From the NCBI RefSeq assembly GCF_014697105.1, contig NZ_JACJRF010000037.1, forward strand, positions 1 through 53,850: DNA of 53,850 nt. Reading direction: 5' to 3'. The notes under the pieces are model-generated. The model had not been told where the DNA came from, did not search any database, and was given only the letters and a program-made list of their open reading frames with translations. Made by a program: the position numbers and the translations under genes. The stretch is from Anabaena subtropica FACHB-260 (GTDB lineage Bacteria; Cyanobacteriota; Cyanobacteriia; Cyanobacteriales; Nostocaceae). The number at the start of each line of letters is the position of its first letter. The stretch's first letter is position 1. This document shows, piece after piece, positions 15,597 through 24,459 of this stretch.

Positions 15597-18473
15597 ATGA
15601 ATCCCCAAAATAAGCCCAAGAGTTTACAGGATATTCTCAAACAACGGCAACAATCAGGGTTTGTTGGTCGTGAGGAACAAGTCAACACATTTCGCCACAA
15701 TCTAGAATTGCCTTTGGAAGACCCCCGGCGGCATTTTTTATTTAATGTTTGGGGTCAAGGGGGCGTGGGTAAAAGTACACTGCTGCGTCAGTTTCGCCAA
15801 ATTGCGGACGGGGCAAAAATTATCACGGCTTACACAGATGAGAGTGAAAAAAGTGTACCGGAAGTCATGGGACGGTTGGCGGAACAGTTGGAACAGCAAG
15901 GTCATAAGCTGGGACAGTTTACAGAACGCTACAAAGTTTATCGTCAGAAGCGCCAAGAATTAGAAACCGACCCCGAAGCACCGCAAGGCTTCTCGGCTTT
16001 TGTCGGCAAAACTGTAGCGAAAGCCGGAATGGGTATGGCTAAACAAGTTCCTGGTTCTGGTGCTGTATTTGGTTTAATCAATGAAGATGCTTTTGCTACC
16101 CAAGCCGGGGAATGGGCGGCTTATGTTGCAAAAAAATTAACGAATAAAGATGAAGTTCTCTTAGTCCAAGAACCTGTGGAAGTGCTGACTCCCTTATTTT
16201 TAGAAGATATTTCTAAAATTGCTCAAAAGTCTGGGCTTGGGTTGTTATTCGATACCTATGAACGCAGCGCAGAGTTTCTAGATAACTGGCTAAGGGAAAT
16301 ACTGGATGGTCGCCACGGTGAAGTCCCTCTCAATATATTGATTATTATTGCTGGTCGGCAGGAATTAGATAAAAACCATTGGGCAATTTATGAGGGGTTA
16401 ATAGTTCGTTTCCCTTTAGAACCATTTACAGAAGAAGAAGCCCAACAATATCTATCGCGTAAAGGCATTACTAACAGTCGAGTTATAGAAGTAATTTTAC
16501 GTCTTTCTGGGAGTTTGCCCTTGTTAGTCGCAACCTTGGCGGCAGAAACTCCCAGCGACCCCAGCCAAATCGGTGATCCTAGCGGTACAGCAGTAGAACG
16601 CTTCTTAAAATGGATTGATGACCCCAAACGGCGACAATTAGCGGTGGATGCTGCGCTTCCTCTGTGTTTAAATCGGGATGTCTTAGCTAAATTGCGAGGA
16701 GAAGATGAGGCGGATGGTTTATTTAGCTGGCTGAAAGAGATGCCATTTATTGACGAACGGACTGATGGTTGGGCTTATCATGATGTCGTCAAAACTCAAA
16801 TGCTACGCCAAAAGCGTCTTTCATCACCGCAAAGCTGGGCTGATTTACATGGCAAGTTAGCAGACTACTACAACACCTTGCGAAATAATTTACACCTAGA
16901 GGAAGAGAAAAAACAGCGTGATCCTATTTGGCAAAGTTACACTCTCAATGTTTTGTATCACGGTTTATGTCAGTCACCACAGAGAAGTTTACCTGCTGCT
17001 TTAAATGAATTTCTGGCTGCACTGAAAAATCAACGTTCTTTTGCCCAACTCTGGGCAGAAAGAATGATACAAGCAGGTAAAGACACGGGTGTAGATGAAA
17101 TTCAGCGTTGGGGTGAACAGTTAGCTAATGGGTTAAAAGCATACGAGGAAAAACAGTATGAAATTGCTGTTGAAATGTTCACAGCGTTGTTGAGCAATAC
17201 TTTTCTTGAAGTCAAATGCCGTGCAGTAGCCTTAGACTGGCGTGGTCATGTTTACACTCAATCAAATCAATACTCCAAAGCTTTAGAAGATTTAACAGAA
17301 GCTATCAAGTTAGCCTCGGATGAAGCTGAGTATTTATCAAACCGAGGTTGGACTTACCAATTAATGCAGCGTTATCAGGAAGCACTGCTCGATTACAATC
17401 GCGCCATTGAACTTAATCCCAAATATGATGAAGCGATCGCACTTCGAGGTTTTGCTTTTTACTCAATACAGCATTATGAGAAAGCTTTGCACGATCTTAA
17501 CCATGCTATTAAACTTAATCCCAAACGCGAATGGGCGATTATTGTCCAAGGTATGACTTACAGAGCAATGGAGCGTTATCCCGAAGCACTGCAAGATTTC
17601 GACCTCGCTATTGAACTTAATCCTAAACTTGACTGGGCGATCGCATCTCGCGGTGAAACTTACAGAGCAATGGAGCGTTATGAGGAAGCACTGCAAGATT
17701 TCGACTGCGCTATTGAACTTAATCCTAAATCTGATTGGGCGATCGCAAATCGTGGTATGACTTATCGCTTAATGGAACTTTATCCCGAAGCACTGCAAGA
17801 TTTCGACCACGCCATTGAACTTAATCCTAAATATAGTCGGGCGATCGCCAGTCGCGGTAAAACTTACAGAGCAATGGAGCGTTATGAGGAAGCACTGCAA
17901 GATTTCGACCTCGCTATTGAACTTAATCCTAAATCCGATTGGGCGATCGCTAGTCGCGGTCAAACTTACATGGCAATGAAGCGTTATAAGGAAGCACTGC
18001 AAGATTTCGACTGCGCCATTGAACTTAATCCTAAATACGATTGGGCGATCGCACTTCGTGGTCAAACTTATCTACTAATGCAGCGTTATGAGGAAGCAGT
18101 CAAAGATTTGAATCTCACTATAAGTTTAAATGTAGATGATGATTGGTATTTATATATGCGTGCTTTAGCATATACGGCTCTTCAGCAAAAAGATAAAGCA
18201 CAAGCTGACATAGCAATTGCCATTAAGCTTGCTAAACAGGGTTACGAACAAGATGCTAAAAACTGGTGTAATACATTTAATTTAGCCATCTACTATTTAG
18301 CTGCTGAATATACTAACCCAGCAGAAGAGTTGTATCGTTATGGGTTATCTCATGGTGCTTCCTTAGAGAGTAAACGTGAAGCTATTCAAGACCTCAACGA
18401 ATTTTTGATAATTTTCCCTAATCATGTACAAGCTCAAGCTATGCGCCAGTTATTAAAATCTTCTTTGACATGA
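15597..18473 (+). CDS. STAND-type NTPase with a TPR array
   Basis: 958 residues. Residues 1-20 are a short leader, then FVGREEQV begins an NB-ARC/AAA-like NTPase: Walker A WGQGGVGKST (52-61), Walker B LGLLFDTYE (214-222) and an arginine sensor-like LIIIAGRQEL (~248-257). A Gly/Ala/Met-rich stretch (136-160) sits between them and could touch membrane. A winged-helix-like region follows (to ~480), then about ten TPRs from ~505 to ~870 with consensus AIELNPK...AIASRG.TYRAMERYEEALQDFD (quoted in parts). Such proteins oligomerise on sensing a ligand through the repeats. No N-terminal effector domain is present, so it either has an unrecognised output or works with a partner. Antiviral or signalling use is inference. 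Confidence 0.8.
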   Translation: MNPQNKPKSLQDILKQRQQSGFVGREEQVNTFRHNLELPLEDPRRHFLFNVWGQGGVGKSTLLRQFRQIADGAKIITAYTDESEKSVPEVMGRLAEQLEQQGHKLGQFTERYKVYRQKRQELETDPEAPQGFSAFVGKTVAKAGMGMAKQVPGSGAVFGLINEDAFATQAGEWAAYVAKKLTNKDEVLLVQEPVEVLTPLFLEDISKIAQKSGLGLLFDTYERSAEFLDNWLREILDGRHGEVPLNILIIIAGRQELDKNHWAIYEGLIVRFPLEPFTEEEAQQYLSRKGITNSRVIEVILRLSGSLPLLVATLAAETPSDPSQIGDPSGTAVERFLKWIDDPKRRQLAVDAALPLCLNRDVLAKLRGEDEADGLFSWLKEMPFIDERTDGWAYHDVVKTQMLRQKRLSSPQSWADLHGKLADYYNTLRNNLHLEEEKKQRDPIWQSYTLNVLYHGLCQSPQRSLPAALNEFLAALKNQRSFAQLWAERMIQAGKDTGVDEIQRWGEQLANGLKAYEEKQYEIAVEMFTALLSNTFLEVKCRAVALDWRGHVYTQSNQYSKALEDLTEAIKLASDEAEYLSNRGWTYQLMQRYQEALLDYNRAIELNPKYDEAIALRGFAFYSIQHYEKALHDLNHAIKLNPKREWAIIVQGMTYRAMERYPEALQDFDLAIELNPKLDWAIASRGETYRAMERYEEALQDFDCAIELNPKSDWAIANRGMTYRLMELYPEALQDFDHAIELNPKYSRAIASRGKTYRAMERYEEALQDFDLAIELNPKSDWAIASRGQTYMAMKRYKEALQDFDCAIELNPKYDWAIALRGQTYLLMQRYEEAVKDLNLTISLNVDDDWYLYMRALAYTALQQKDKAQADIAIAIKLAKQGYEQDAKNWCNTFNLAIYYLAAEYTNPAEELYRYGLSHGASLESKREAIQDLNEFLIIFPNHVQAQAMRQLLKSSLT
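17330..18115 (+). repeat. 102-bp tandem repeats encoding TPR units
   Basis: Successive 102-bp units are nearly identical at DNA level: ATTGAACTTAATCC, GAAGCACTGCAAGATTTCGA and GCAATGGAGCGTTAT recur. Six of seven units carry the HIP1 octamer GCGATCGC at the same place in the unit. High identity indicates recent expansion by unequal exchange or slippage. Confidence 0.85.
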
Positions 18474-18573
18474 ATATTTAGTCAATACACAATTTATAGT
18501 CCAAGTAGTAACTTTGCCCATTCTCTTGTCAGTAGTAGTTGCCATAATACCTTTCTCCAAATTAGGCGCACTA

Positions 18574-19767
18574 CTAATTAATTGACTTAGCAATTACCCC
18601 CAATTGCAACCCAGGCGGATAATTACCTTCATCTTTGATGCGCTTAATTTCCGCATCGGTAATCCGTAGACCTAATTTTTGTGCCAATGCCTTGACAATA
18701 TCGCCCCTGTCAATCACTCCAGCCACAGCATCAGCCGGGGTAAGTACAGTCACAAGAGGTAACTGTTCATTTTCCAACTTGTTGATGACATCAGCTATAG
18801 TTGTTGACTCGGCAACCGTGGGAATTTCCGTCAGAGGATGGGCGATACTGTGGAGAGTTTGGGTTTCCCATTGGCTTCTTTCCACTAAGCGTAAATCCTC
18901 AATGGCGACCATACCCCGATAACGTCCATCGGAAGCGGCAAAATAAACCTCTGGTGTAGTAGTTGCCAATAGATAGGAGTCAGCAAAGTTACGTAAGGTT
19001 TGGTCGGCATCGATGACACGGAAATCACGAGTCATAGCATCGGCGGCCGTGACTTTCAGCAAAGTTTCTTGTAATGTAGTGACGCGGTCGTAGCTGTTGG
19101 CGTTACGCACAGCAAACCAACCCAATAAAGCAATCCACAAACCTGTGACTAGTTCTCTAGTAAAGAAATCTACAGCAAAACCTAAGGCGATCGCACTGTA
19201 ACCTAAAATTTGTCCCGCCCTTGCTGCCCAATGTACCGCCTGAAAACGATCCCCGGTAATTTGCCACAGTGCAGCTTTCAAAACTTGACCCCCATCTAAA
19301 GGTAAGCCAGGAATCAAGTTAAATAAGGCCACAATTAAGTTAATTCGTGCCAAATCAGCCACCATCATACTGATTGGGTTACTATCTGGTACGACAACAC
19401 CACTCAGTCGGAATAGCAAAAATAAGCCAATACTAACCAAAGGCCCAGCAATGGCTACTTGAAACGCTTTAAGAGGAGTTTTCGATTCTTCTTCAATGGC
19501 GGCAATTCCACCAAACAGAAATAGAGTAATAGAATTTACTTTAATCCCTTGCGATCGCGCTGCCAAACTATGACCTAACTCGTGCAATAGTACCGAACCA
19601 AACAGCAGCAACGCCATAATCAGTCCAGCACTCCACGCTGTCACTGTTCCCCATTCTTGGTAAGCTACACCAAAATTCAGTGTTGCTAAACCTAAAATTA
19701 CAAACCACAGAGGGTCTAAGAATAGAGGAATGCCAAATAAAGACCCGATTCTCCAATTTGTTTGCAT
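18574..19767 (-). CDS. Site-2-type M50 zinc metalloprotease with two CBS domains
   Basis: About 397 residues from ATG 19767 (AGGA lies a few bases upstream; a GTG just before is possible). Membrane spans surround HELGH (residues 62-66) and NLIPGLPLDGG (~151-161), the zinc-binding motifs of intramembrane proteases. The C-terminal ~160 residues form a CBS pair (VTAADAMTRDFRVID and IADVINKLENEQLPLVTVL), which may sense adenine nucleotides. Substrates could be membrane-anchored anti-sigma factors; none is adjacent. Confidence 0.88.
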   Translation of the reverse strand: MQTNWRIGSLFGIPLFLDPLWFVILGLATLNFGVAYQEWGTVTAWSAGLIMALLLFGSVLLHELGHSLAARSQGIKVNSITLFLFGGIAAIEEESKTPLKAFQVAIAGPLVSIGLFLLFRLSGVVVPDSNPISMMVADLARINLIVALFNLIPGLPLDGGQVLKAALWQITGDRFQAVHWAARAGQILGYSAIALGFAVDFFTRELVTGLWIALLGWFAVRNANSYDRVTTLQETLLKVTAADAMTRDFRVIDADQTLRNFADSYLLATTTPEVYFAASDGRYRGMVAIEDLRLVERSQWETQTLHSIAHPLTEIPTVAESTTIADVINKLENEQLPLVTVLTPADAVAGVIDRGDIVKALAQKLGLRITDAEIKRIKDEGNYPPGLQLGVIAKSIN

Positions 19768-20255
19768 CACATTATCCTGAAATTAAATATTTTTAGTGAA
19801 TACATCACATACACTATGTGGGTTTTTTGTATACGATTTTTCTATTCTTTTCATACTATTCGACTGGCTAAACTCACCAGTATCTATCAATAGGAGTAAC
19901 ACAATCAAACTTTACTAATTGAGTTGCCCCAGATTCTAGAATAGACAATCCAGCCTATTTGATCATTCAAAAAATAAAAAAATACAAGTTTCCAGTTATA
20001 AGCTACTCTGATTTTCATCTGTAGCGATCGCCTAATCCTGTTTCTCTTAAATACGGCTTTTGTATAGCAAAATACAATAAATTTATATGTAACTAAATAG
20101 AAAAGTTGATATCTTATATGAATGTAGTTAAAATATATTTGCCAACCACTAACAAATATTTGCATTATACATTATAATGTAAAGCCCAACTTTTCATTAG
20201 TTGAGATTGTTTAAGTGGTAGAAAGTTAAAAAACTCAACCATAGATATTTTTAGA
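19768..20255. other. AT-rich divergent spacer
   Basis: It separates the divergent protease and Nudix genes and must contain both promoters. A small CACATA/TATGTG hairpin followed by a T-run lies near 19807-19831 on the plus strand. A TATAAT word lies near 20173-20179, before the Nudix gene. I see no gene; the minus-strand frame at 19905-20165 is unsupported. Confidence 0.45.
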
Positions 20256-20750
20256 TTGAACGTTATTGCTTTTTTAAAATCACCAATCCAATCCACCCGT
20301 AGCTTGTGGCGCATTGGACAAGCAGTACTGGGGATTATATTCCGTCATCCAATTACGGGAACCAGTGTCATCCCAATATTATCTGATGGGCGGATTGTAT
20401 TAATCCGTCGGCGTGACGATGGTTTGTGGGCATTACCTGGAGGTATGGTGGACTGGGGAGAAGATATTCCTACTACAGTCCGCCGTGAGTTGTTGGAGGA
20501 AACTGGACTGGAGTTAACAAAAATTAGGCGTTTGGTTGGAGTTTACTCTGCACCAGAACGAGACCCCAGAATCCATTCGATTTGTGTTGTGGTTGAAGCC
20601 GAAGTACAGGGAACAATGAAGGTTCAGGATACCTTAGAAGTTATGGAAATTAAGGCTTTTCTTCCTAGTTCTCTACCTCAAGGGCCAATGTCTCATGACC
20701 ACTCTCGACAATTACAAGACTACTTAAACGGATTAACGACATTGGCATAA
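20256..20750 (+). CDS. Nudix hydrolase
   Basis: 164 residues from a TTG start. The Nudix box is complete: GGMVDWGEDIPTTVRRELLE followed by ETGL. A 30-residue N-terminal extension with a hydrophobic patch (IGQAVLGIIFRHP) precedes the fold. It would hydrolyse a nucleoside diphosphate linked to another group; substrate cannot be told. A hydrolase gene follows 103 bp downstream. Confidence 0.82.
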   Translation: MNVIAFLKSPIQSTRSLWRIGQAVLGIIFRHPITGTSVIPILSDGRIVLIRRRDDGLWALPGGMVDWGEDIPTTVRRELLEETGLELTKIRRLVGVYSAPERDPRIHSICVVVEAEVQGTMKVQDTLEVMEIKAFLPSSLPQGPMSHDHSRQLQDYLNGLTTLA

Positions 20751-20853
20751 AAAGTTATGTAAAATTTTAGGGTAAAATTGGGGATTCTAGATACAGTCTG
20801 AATATTCTAATTAAAAACCTAAAATCTACAGAAGGATAAATACTACATTAAAG

Positions 20854-21669
20854 ATGGATACGCTATTACGTAACGCCCGGAGAAAACTATCTCAAGGGCT
20901 ATTATTCTGGCGTGAAGCTGGTGAGGGAATTCCTGTAGTTTTGTTACATGGTGCTTGGCATGATAGCAGCCAATGGGTGGAAGTTGTAGAGTCACTTTCA
21001 CAAAGTTTTCATTGCTTTGCACCAGATTTATTAGGTTTTGGAGAATCAGAAACACCTAGTATTCATTATTCAATTGATTTACAAGTAGAGTGTATAGCTG
21101 AATTTTTCCAAGCTTTAAAGTTAGAAAAAATTTATCTATTAGGAGATTCTCTTGGTGCTTGGATTGCTGCTAGTTATGCTTTAAAATATCCAGAGCAAAT
21201 ACATGGGTTAGTTTTGTTAGCACCAGAGGGTGTAACAATAGAAGGACAAGCACAAAATTGCCAAAATATTAGGCAATTAATGAAGCGATCGCCATTATTT
21301 TTTAAAATACTGCGATCTCTACGTTTTTTCACTAAAATCTTGGGGCTAGACAAAAAAATAGAACAAGATTGGCAAACACGCCAAATGTTACTGCAACACC
21401 CTACAGCTTCTCGATTATTATTTCAAAGACAACAACCAGAAATCGAAGCAGAATTATTGCAAAGCTATTTAGCTAAACTAGAAATTCCGGTGTTAATTTT
21501 GCAAGGTGGTAAAGATAGGCCAGATGCTTTGGCTAGAAGTCAAGCTTATACTAAACTGATTCCCCAAGCAGAGTTGAAAATGATTGCTCACGCTGGTGAT
21601 AATTTACCAAACGCCTGTGTTGGAGTGGTGGCTGGGGAAGTTCGGGATTTTATTCAGAGGAATGGGTAA
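20854..21669 (+). CDS. Alpha/beta-fold hydrolase
   Basis: The 271-residue protein shows the oxyanion region VLLHGAWHDSSQW, the nucleophile elbow LLGDSLGAW (Ser), a likely acid in LILQGGKDRPDA and the catalytic His in IAHAGDNLPN. A helical cap domain lies between. Substrate unknown; esterase- or lyase-like activities are typical. An AAGGATAA site lies upstream of the ATG. Confidence 0.82.
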   Translation: MDTLLRNARRKLSQGLLFWREAGEGIPVVLLHGAWHDSSQWVEVVESLSQSFHCFAPDLLGFGESETPSIHYSIDLQVECIAEFFQALKLEKIYLLGDSLGAWIAASYALKYPEQIHGLVLLAPEGVTIEGQAQNCQNIRQLMKRSPLFFKILRSLRFFTKILGLDKKIEQDWQTRQMLLQHPTASRLLFQRQQPEIEAELLQSYLAKLEIPVLILQGGKDRPDALARSQAYTKLIPQAELKMIAHAGDNLPNACVGVVAGEVRDFIQRNG

Positions 21670-21676
21670 TTGGTAA

Positions 21677-22507
21677 TTATTTAGTAGCCATAACTATTTT
21701 TTGCATTCCCCAAAAGATTAAGTTTGGTTCGACTATTAAACTTGATGCCATCTCAGGATATAAGGTTTGGAGATAGTTTAATAGTAAGATGCGATCGCCT
21801 CCTTTAATGGCAATTTTTCCATCAGGAAATAAACATAACCATGCCTCAATAAAATCCTTGATTCCCGCTAATAAAGTGTAAATTACTCCACTTTGCATCG
21901 CTTCTGCTGTGTTAAGGGCAAAACGTGGAGGTAAAGATGTAATTTCTTCCATCTTTACTTGTGGTAATTGTCCAGTTTTTTGACCTAAACTCACAAATTG
22001 TAAACCCACCCCTGGCAAAATTGCACCGCCAACCAAAGTCTGTTCAGCATCCGCAGCCGTAAAAGTCAGTGCAGTCCCCCCATCAATTACCAACATCGGG
22101 AAACCCCAAGTCATCCCCGCACCCCACAAAGCCAAAGCGCGGTCAATTCCCAAAGTGGGATATATATTTTTCAAGGGTATTTGGTCTAAAGTCATCACCC
22201 GAACATCGGGGTAACTTTCCCAAAGTGCTGTTTGCTTCGGAACAACAGAGGCTATAAAGAGAGGCAGGGGGTAGGAAGCAGGGGGTAGGGGGAGAAACGT
22301 AGAGAAAATTCCCTTTTTCCCACTTCCCACACCCCAGTTTGTCTGACTGTTACCTAACTGCTGTATAACTGACTCAGGTAGATATTCTGTATCGCAGGTA
22401 GACTTAAGGGATTCGCCTACAAATAAAGCCCAATGTAGCCGGGAATTACCTATTTCCAAGGCTAACCACTGATTTTCTATATGTTTTAGATACTGTTGTG
22501 ATTTCAC
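21677..22507 (-). CDS. coaX: Type III pantothenate kinase CoaX with an in-frame repeat insertion
   Basis: The 276-residue enzyme makes 4'-phosphopantothenate, the first step of coenzyme A synthesis. Seen: the phosphate motif [14 protein letters not shown], the DQIPLKN region, [11 protein letters not shown] and [16 protein letters not shown]. Between ~residues 57 and 82 the reading frame passes through [20 protein letters not shown], which is encoded by a low-complexity duplicated repeat and looks like an insertion between otherwise conserved blocks. It converges on the alpha/beta hydrolase with a 7-bp gap. Confidence 0.88.
   Translation of the reverse strand: MKSQQYLKHIENQWLALEIGNSRLHWALFVGESLKSTCDTEYLPESVIQQLGNSQTNWGVGSGKKGIFSTFLPLPPASYPLPLFIASVVPKQTALWESYPDVRVMTLDQIPLKNIYPTLGIDRALALWGAGMTWGFPMLVIDGGTALTFTAADAEQTLVGGAILPGVGLQFVSLGQKTGQLPQVKMEEITSLPPRFALNTAEAMQSGVIYTLLAGIKDFIEAWLCLFPDGKIAIKGGDRILLLNYLQTLYPEMASSLIVEPNLIFWGMQKIVMATK
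22264..22289. repeat. Low-complexity direct repeat inside coaX
   Basis: Two copies of GCAGGGGGTAGG, 14 bases apart, followed by GGGGAG and C-rich tracts to about 22335. The same G/C-skewed words occur in spacers elsewhere in the window. Here they are translated in frame as the Pro/Leu-rich segment of CoaX. Confidence 0.75.
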
Positions 22508-22616
22508 TGTTTTATATTTTTTAAGTTATCTATAGGTTTTTTAATAAAAATTTACAAATGTTACGTGTCACAATAAGACTAGAGGAATAAATACTCATTG
22601 TGTTAAGGAGAGAGTT

Positions 22617-24341
22617 ATGGTAGCACTCACCGATAAAACTGAAAAACGGCTCACCATACAGACTGCGGAAATTGCTCAGGATACTACAGCAATTCGCTCT
22701 CTAGATTGGGAACGCGATCGCTTTGATATTGAGTTTGGTCTGCAAAACGGTACTACGTATAACTCATTTCTCATACGCGGTGAGCAGATAGCCTTGGTTG
22801 ATACTTCTCATGAAAAGTTTCGTAAACTTTATTTTGATATCCTGACAGGGCTAATTAATCCCACAGATATAGATTATTTGATTGTCAGCCACACCGAGCC
22901 AGACCACAGTGGCTTAGTCAAAGATTTATTACAGATGGCTCCCGATATTACAGTTGTCGCCTCAAAAGTAGCAATCCAGTTTTTGGAAGATTTAGTACAT
23001 CAGCCATTTAAGCGGAAAATAGTTAAAAATGGCGATCGCCTAGATTTAGGCAACGGTCACGAGTTTGAGTTTGTCATCGCCCCCAATTTACACTGGCCAG
23101 ACACCATCTTCAGTTTCGACCACAAAACCCAGACCCTTTACACCTGCGACGCTTTTGGAATGCACTACTGTTCTGATAGCACCTTTGACGAAGACTTAAA
23201 AACCATTGAAGCTGACTTCCACTATTATTATGAATGCCTGATGGGGCCAAATGCGCGATCGGTACTATCTGCCCTCAAGCGCATGGGAGAACTACCAACG
23301 GTGAAAATGATTGCCACTGGTCACGGGCCGTTACTTTACCATAACGTTGAGGAATTAACCGGACGTTACCGCAGTTGGAGCCAGAAACAAACCAAGGCAG
23401 AAACCAGCATAGGTGTATTTTACGTTTCTGAATATGGATATAGCGATCGCCTAGCCCAAGCAATTATTAACGGTATTACGAAAACTGGTGTCGGTGTAGA
23501 CGTTGTAGACTTGGGTTCAGCCGTAGATTTACAAGAGTTACGCGAACTAGTTGGGCGCTGTACTGGACTGGTAATTGGAATGTCTCCTGCTGCTAGTGCA
23601 GCCAACATCCAAGGCGCACTTAGTACTATTTTAGGGTCTACCAACGCCAAGCAAGCCGTAGGCATATTTGAAACCGGCGGCGGCGATGATGAACCGATAG
23701 ACCCATTATTGAGTAAATTCCGCAACTTAGGCTTGACAACAGCTTTCCCCGCGATTCGGATTAAACAAACACCCACAGAAAACACCTACAAACTGTGTGA
23801 AGAAGCAGGCACAGATTTGGGACAATGGGTAACACGCGATCGCAGCATCAAAGCCATGAAATCCTTGGGTGCTGATTTAGACAAAGCACTAGGAAGACTG
23901 AGCGGGGGTTTATATATCATCACAGCCAAAAAAGGCGACGTTTCCAGCGCTATGTTAGCCTCCTGGGTAAATCAAGCCAGCTTCAAACCCTTAGGATTCT
24001 CCATTGCCGTAGCTAAAGATAGAGCAATTGAATCATTAATGCAAGTAGGCGATCGCTTCGTCTTAAATGTATTAGAAGAAGGCAATTACCAACAACTCAT
24101 GCGCCACTTCTTAAAACGATTCGCCCCTGGTGCAGACCGTTTTGAGGGTGTCAAAACCCAACCAGCCGAAAACGGTGCGCCCATCCTTAGTGATGCCTTA
24201 GCTTACATGGAATGCGAAGTCGTCAGCCGTATGGACTGCAACGACCACTGGGCAGTATACAGCACAGTCTACGCCGGACGCGTTTCTAAACCCGAAGCAT
24301 TGACAGCAGTTCACCACCGCAAGGTAGGTAATCACTACTAA
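22617..24341 (+). CDS. flv3: Class C flavodiiron protein, Flv3 type (canonical diiron ligands)
   Basis: 574 residues in three parts: a beta-lactamase-like diiron domain (1-~260), a flavodoxin domain (~265-405, from GVFYVSEYGYSDRLAQA) and a C-terminal flavin-reductase domain (~430-574). Iron ligands look intact: HTEPDHSG, LHWPDTIF, TCDAFGMH and TGHGPLL. With Flv1 it reduces O2 to water using photosystem I electrons, protecting under fluctuating light. AAGGAG precedes the ATG. Linkage to cphBA and argH, recalled from Anabaena, favours the vegetative-cell flv3A rather than heterocyst flv3B. Confidence 0.88.
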   Translation: MVALTDKTEKRLTIQTAEIAQDTTAIRSLDWERDRFDIEFGLQNGTTYNSFLIRGEQIALVDTSHEKFRKLYFDILTGLINPTDIDYLIVSHTEPDHSGLVKDLLQMAPDITVVASKVAIQFLEDLVHQPFKRKIVKNGDRLDLGNGHEFEFVIAPNLHWPDTIFSFDHKTQTLYTCDAFGMHYCSDSTFDEDLKTIEADFHYYYECLMGPNARSVLSALKRMGELPTVKMIATGHGPLLYHNVEELTGRYRSWSQKQTKAETSIGVFYVSEYGYSDRLAQAIINGITKTGVGVDVVDLGSAVDLQELRELVGRCTGLVIGMSPAASAANIQGALSTILGSTNAKQAVGIFETGGGDDEPIDPLLSKFRNLGLTTAFPAIRIKQTPTENTYKLCEEAGTDLGQWVTRDRSIKAMKSLGADLDKALGRLSGGLYIITAKKGDVSSAMLASWVNQASFKPLGFSIAVAKDRAIESLMQVGDRFVLNVLEEGNYQQLMRHFLKRFAPGADRFEGVKTQPAENGAPILSDALAYMECEVVSRMDCNDHWAVYSTVYAGRVSKPEALTAVHHRKVGNHY

Positions 24342-24419
24342 ACGTAGTGGTTTCCATTGCTCATTCTCATCAGTTATCGGTAGACAGTGTAAACTCCAGG
24401 ACAAAAACATCACTAAGAA

Positions 24420-24450
24420 CTGATAACTGATCACTGATAACTGATCACTG
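24420..24450. repeat. Heptanucleotide repeat between flv3 and flv1 (CTGATAA/CTGATCA, 4.4 copies)
   Basis: Alternating CTGATAA and CTGATCA units occupy most of the last 40 bases before the flv1 start. The array leaves no clear ribosome site other than AAAAAGCT. Confidence 0.85.
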
Positions 24451-24459
24451 TAAAAAGCT

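Noticed and set aside
17463-18065. Minus-strand open frames within the TPR region
   Set aside because: They are shadows of the 102-bp repeat and have repeat-derived sequence only.
19905-20165. Minus-strand open frame of 86 codons
   Set aside because: AT-rich spacer composition, no ribosome site, lies in a divergent promoter region.
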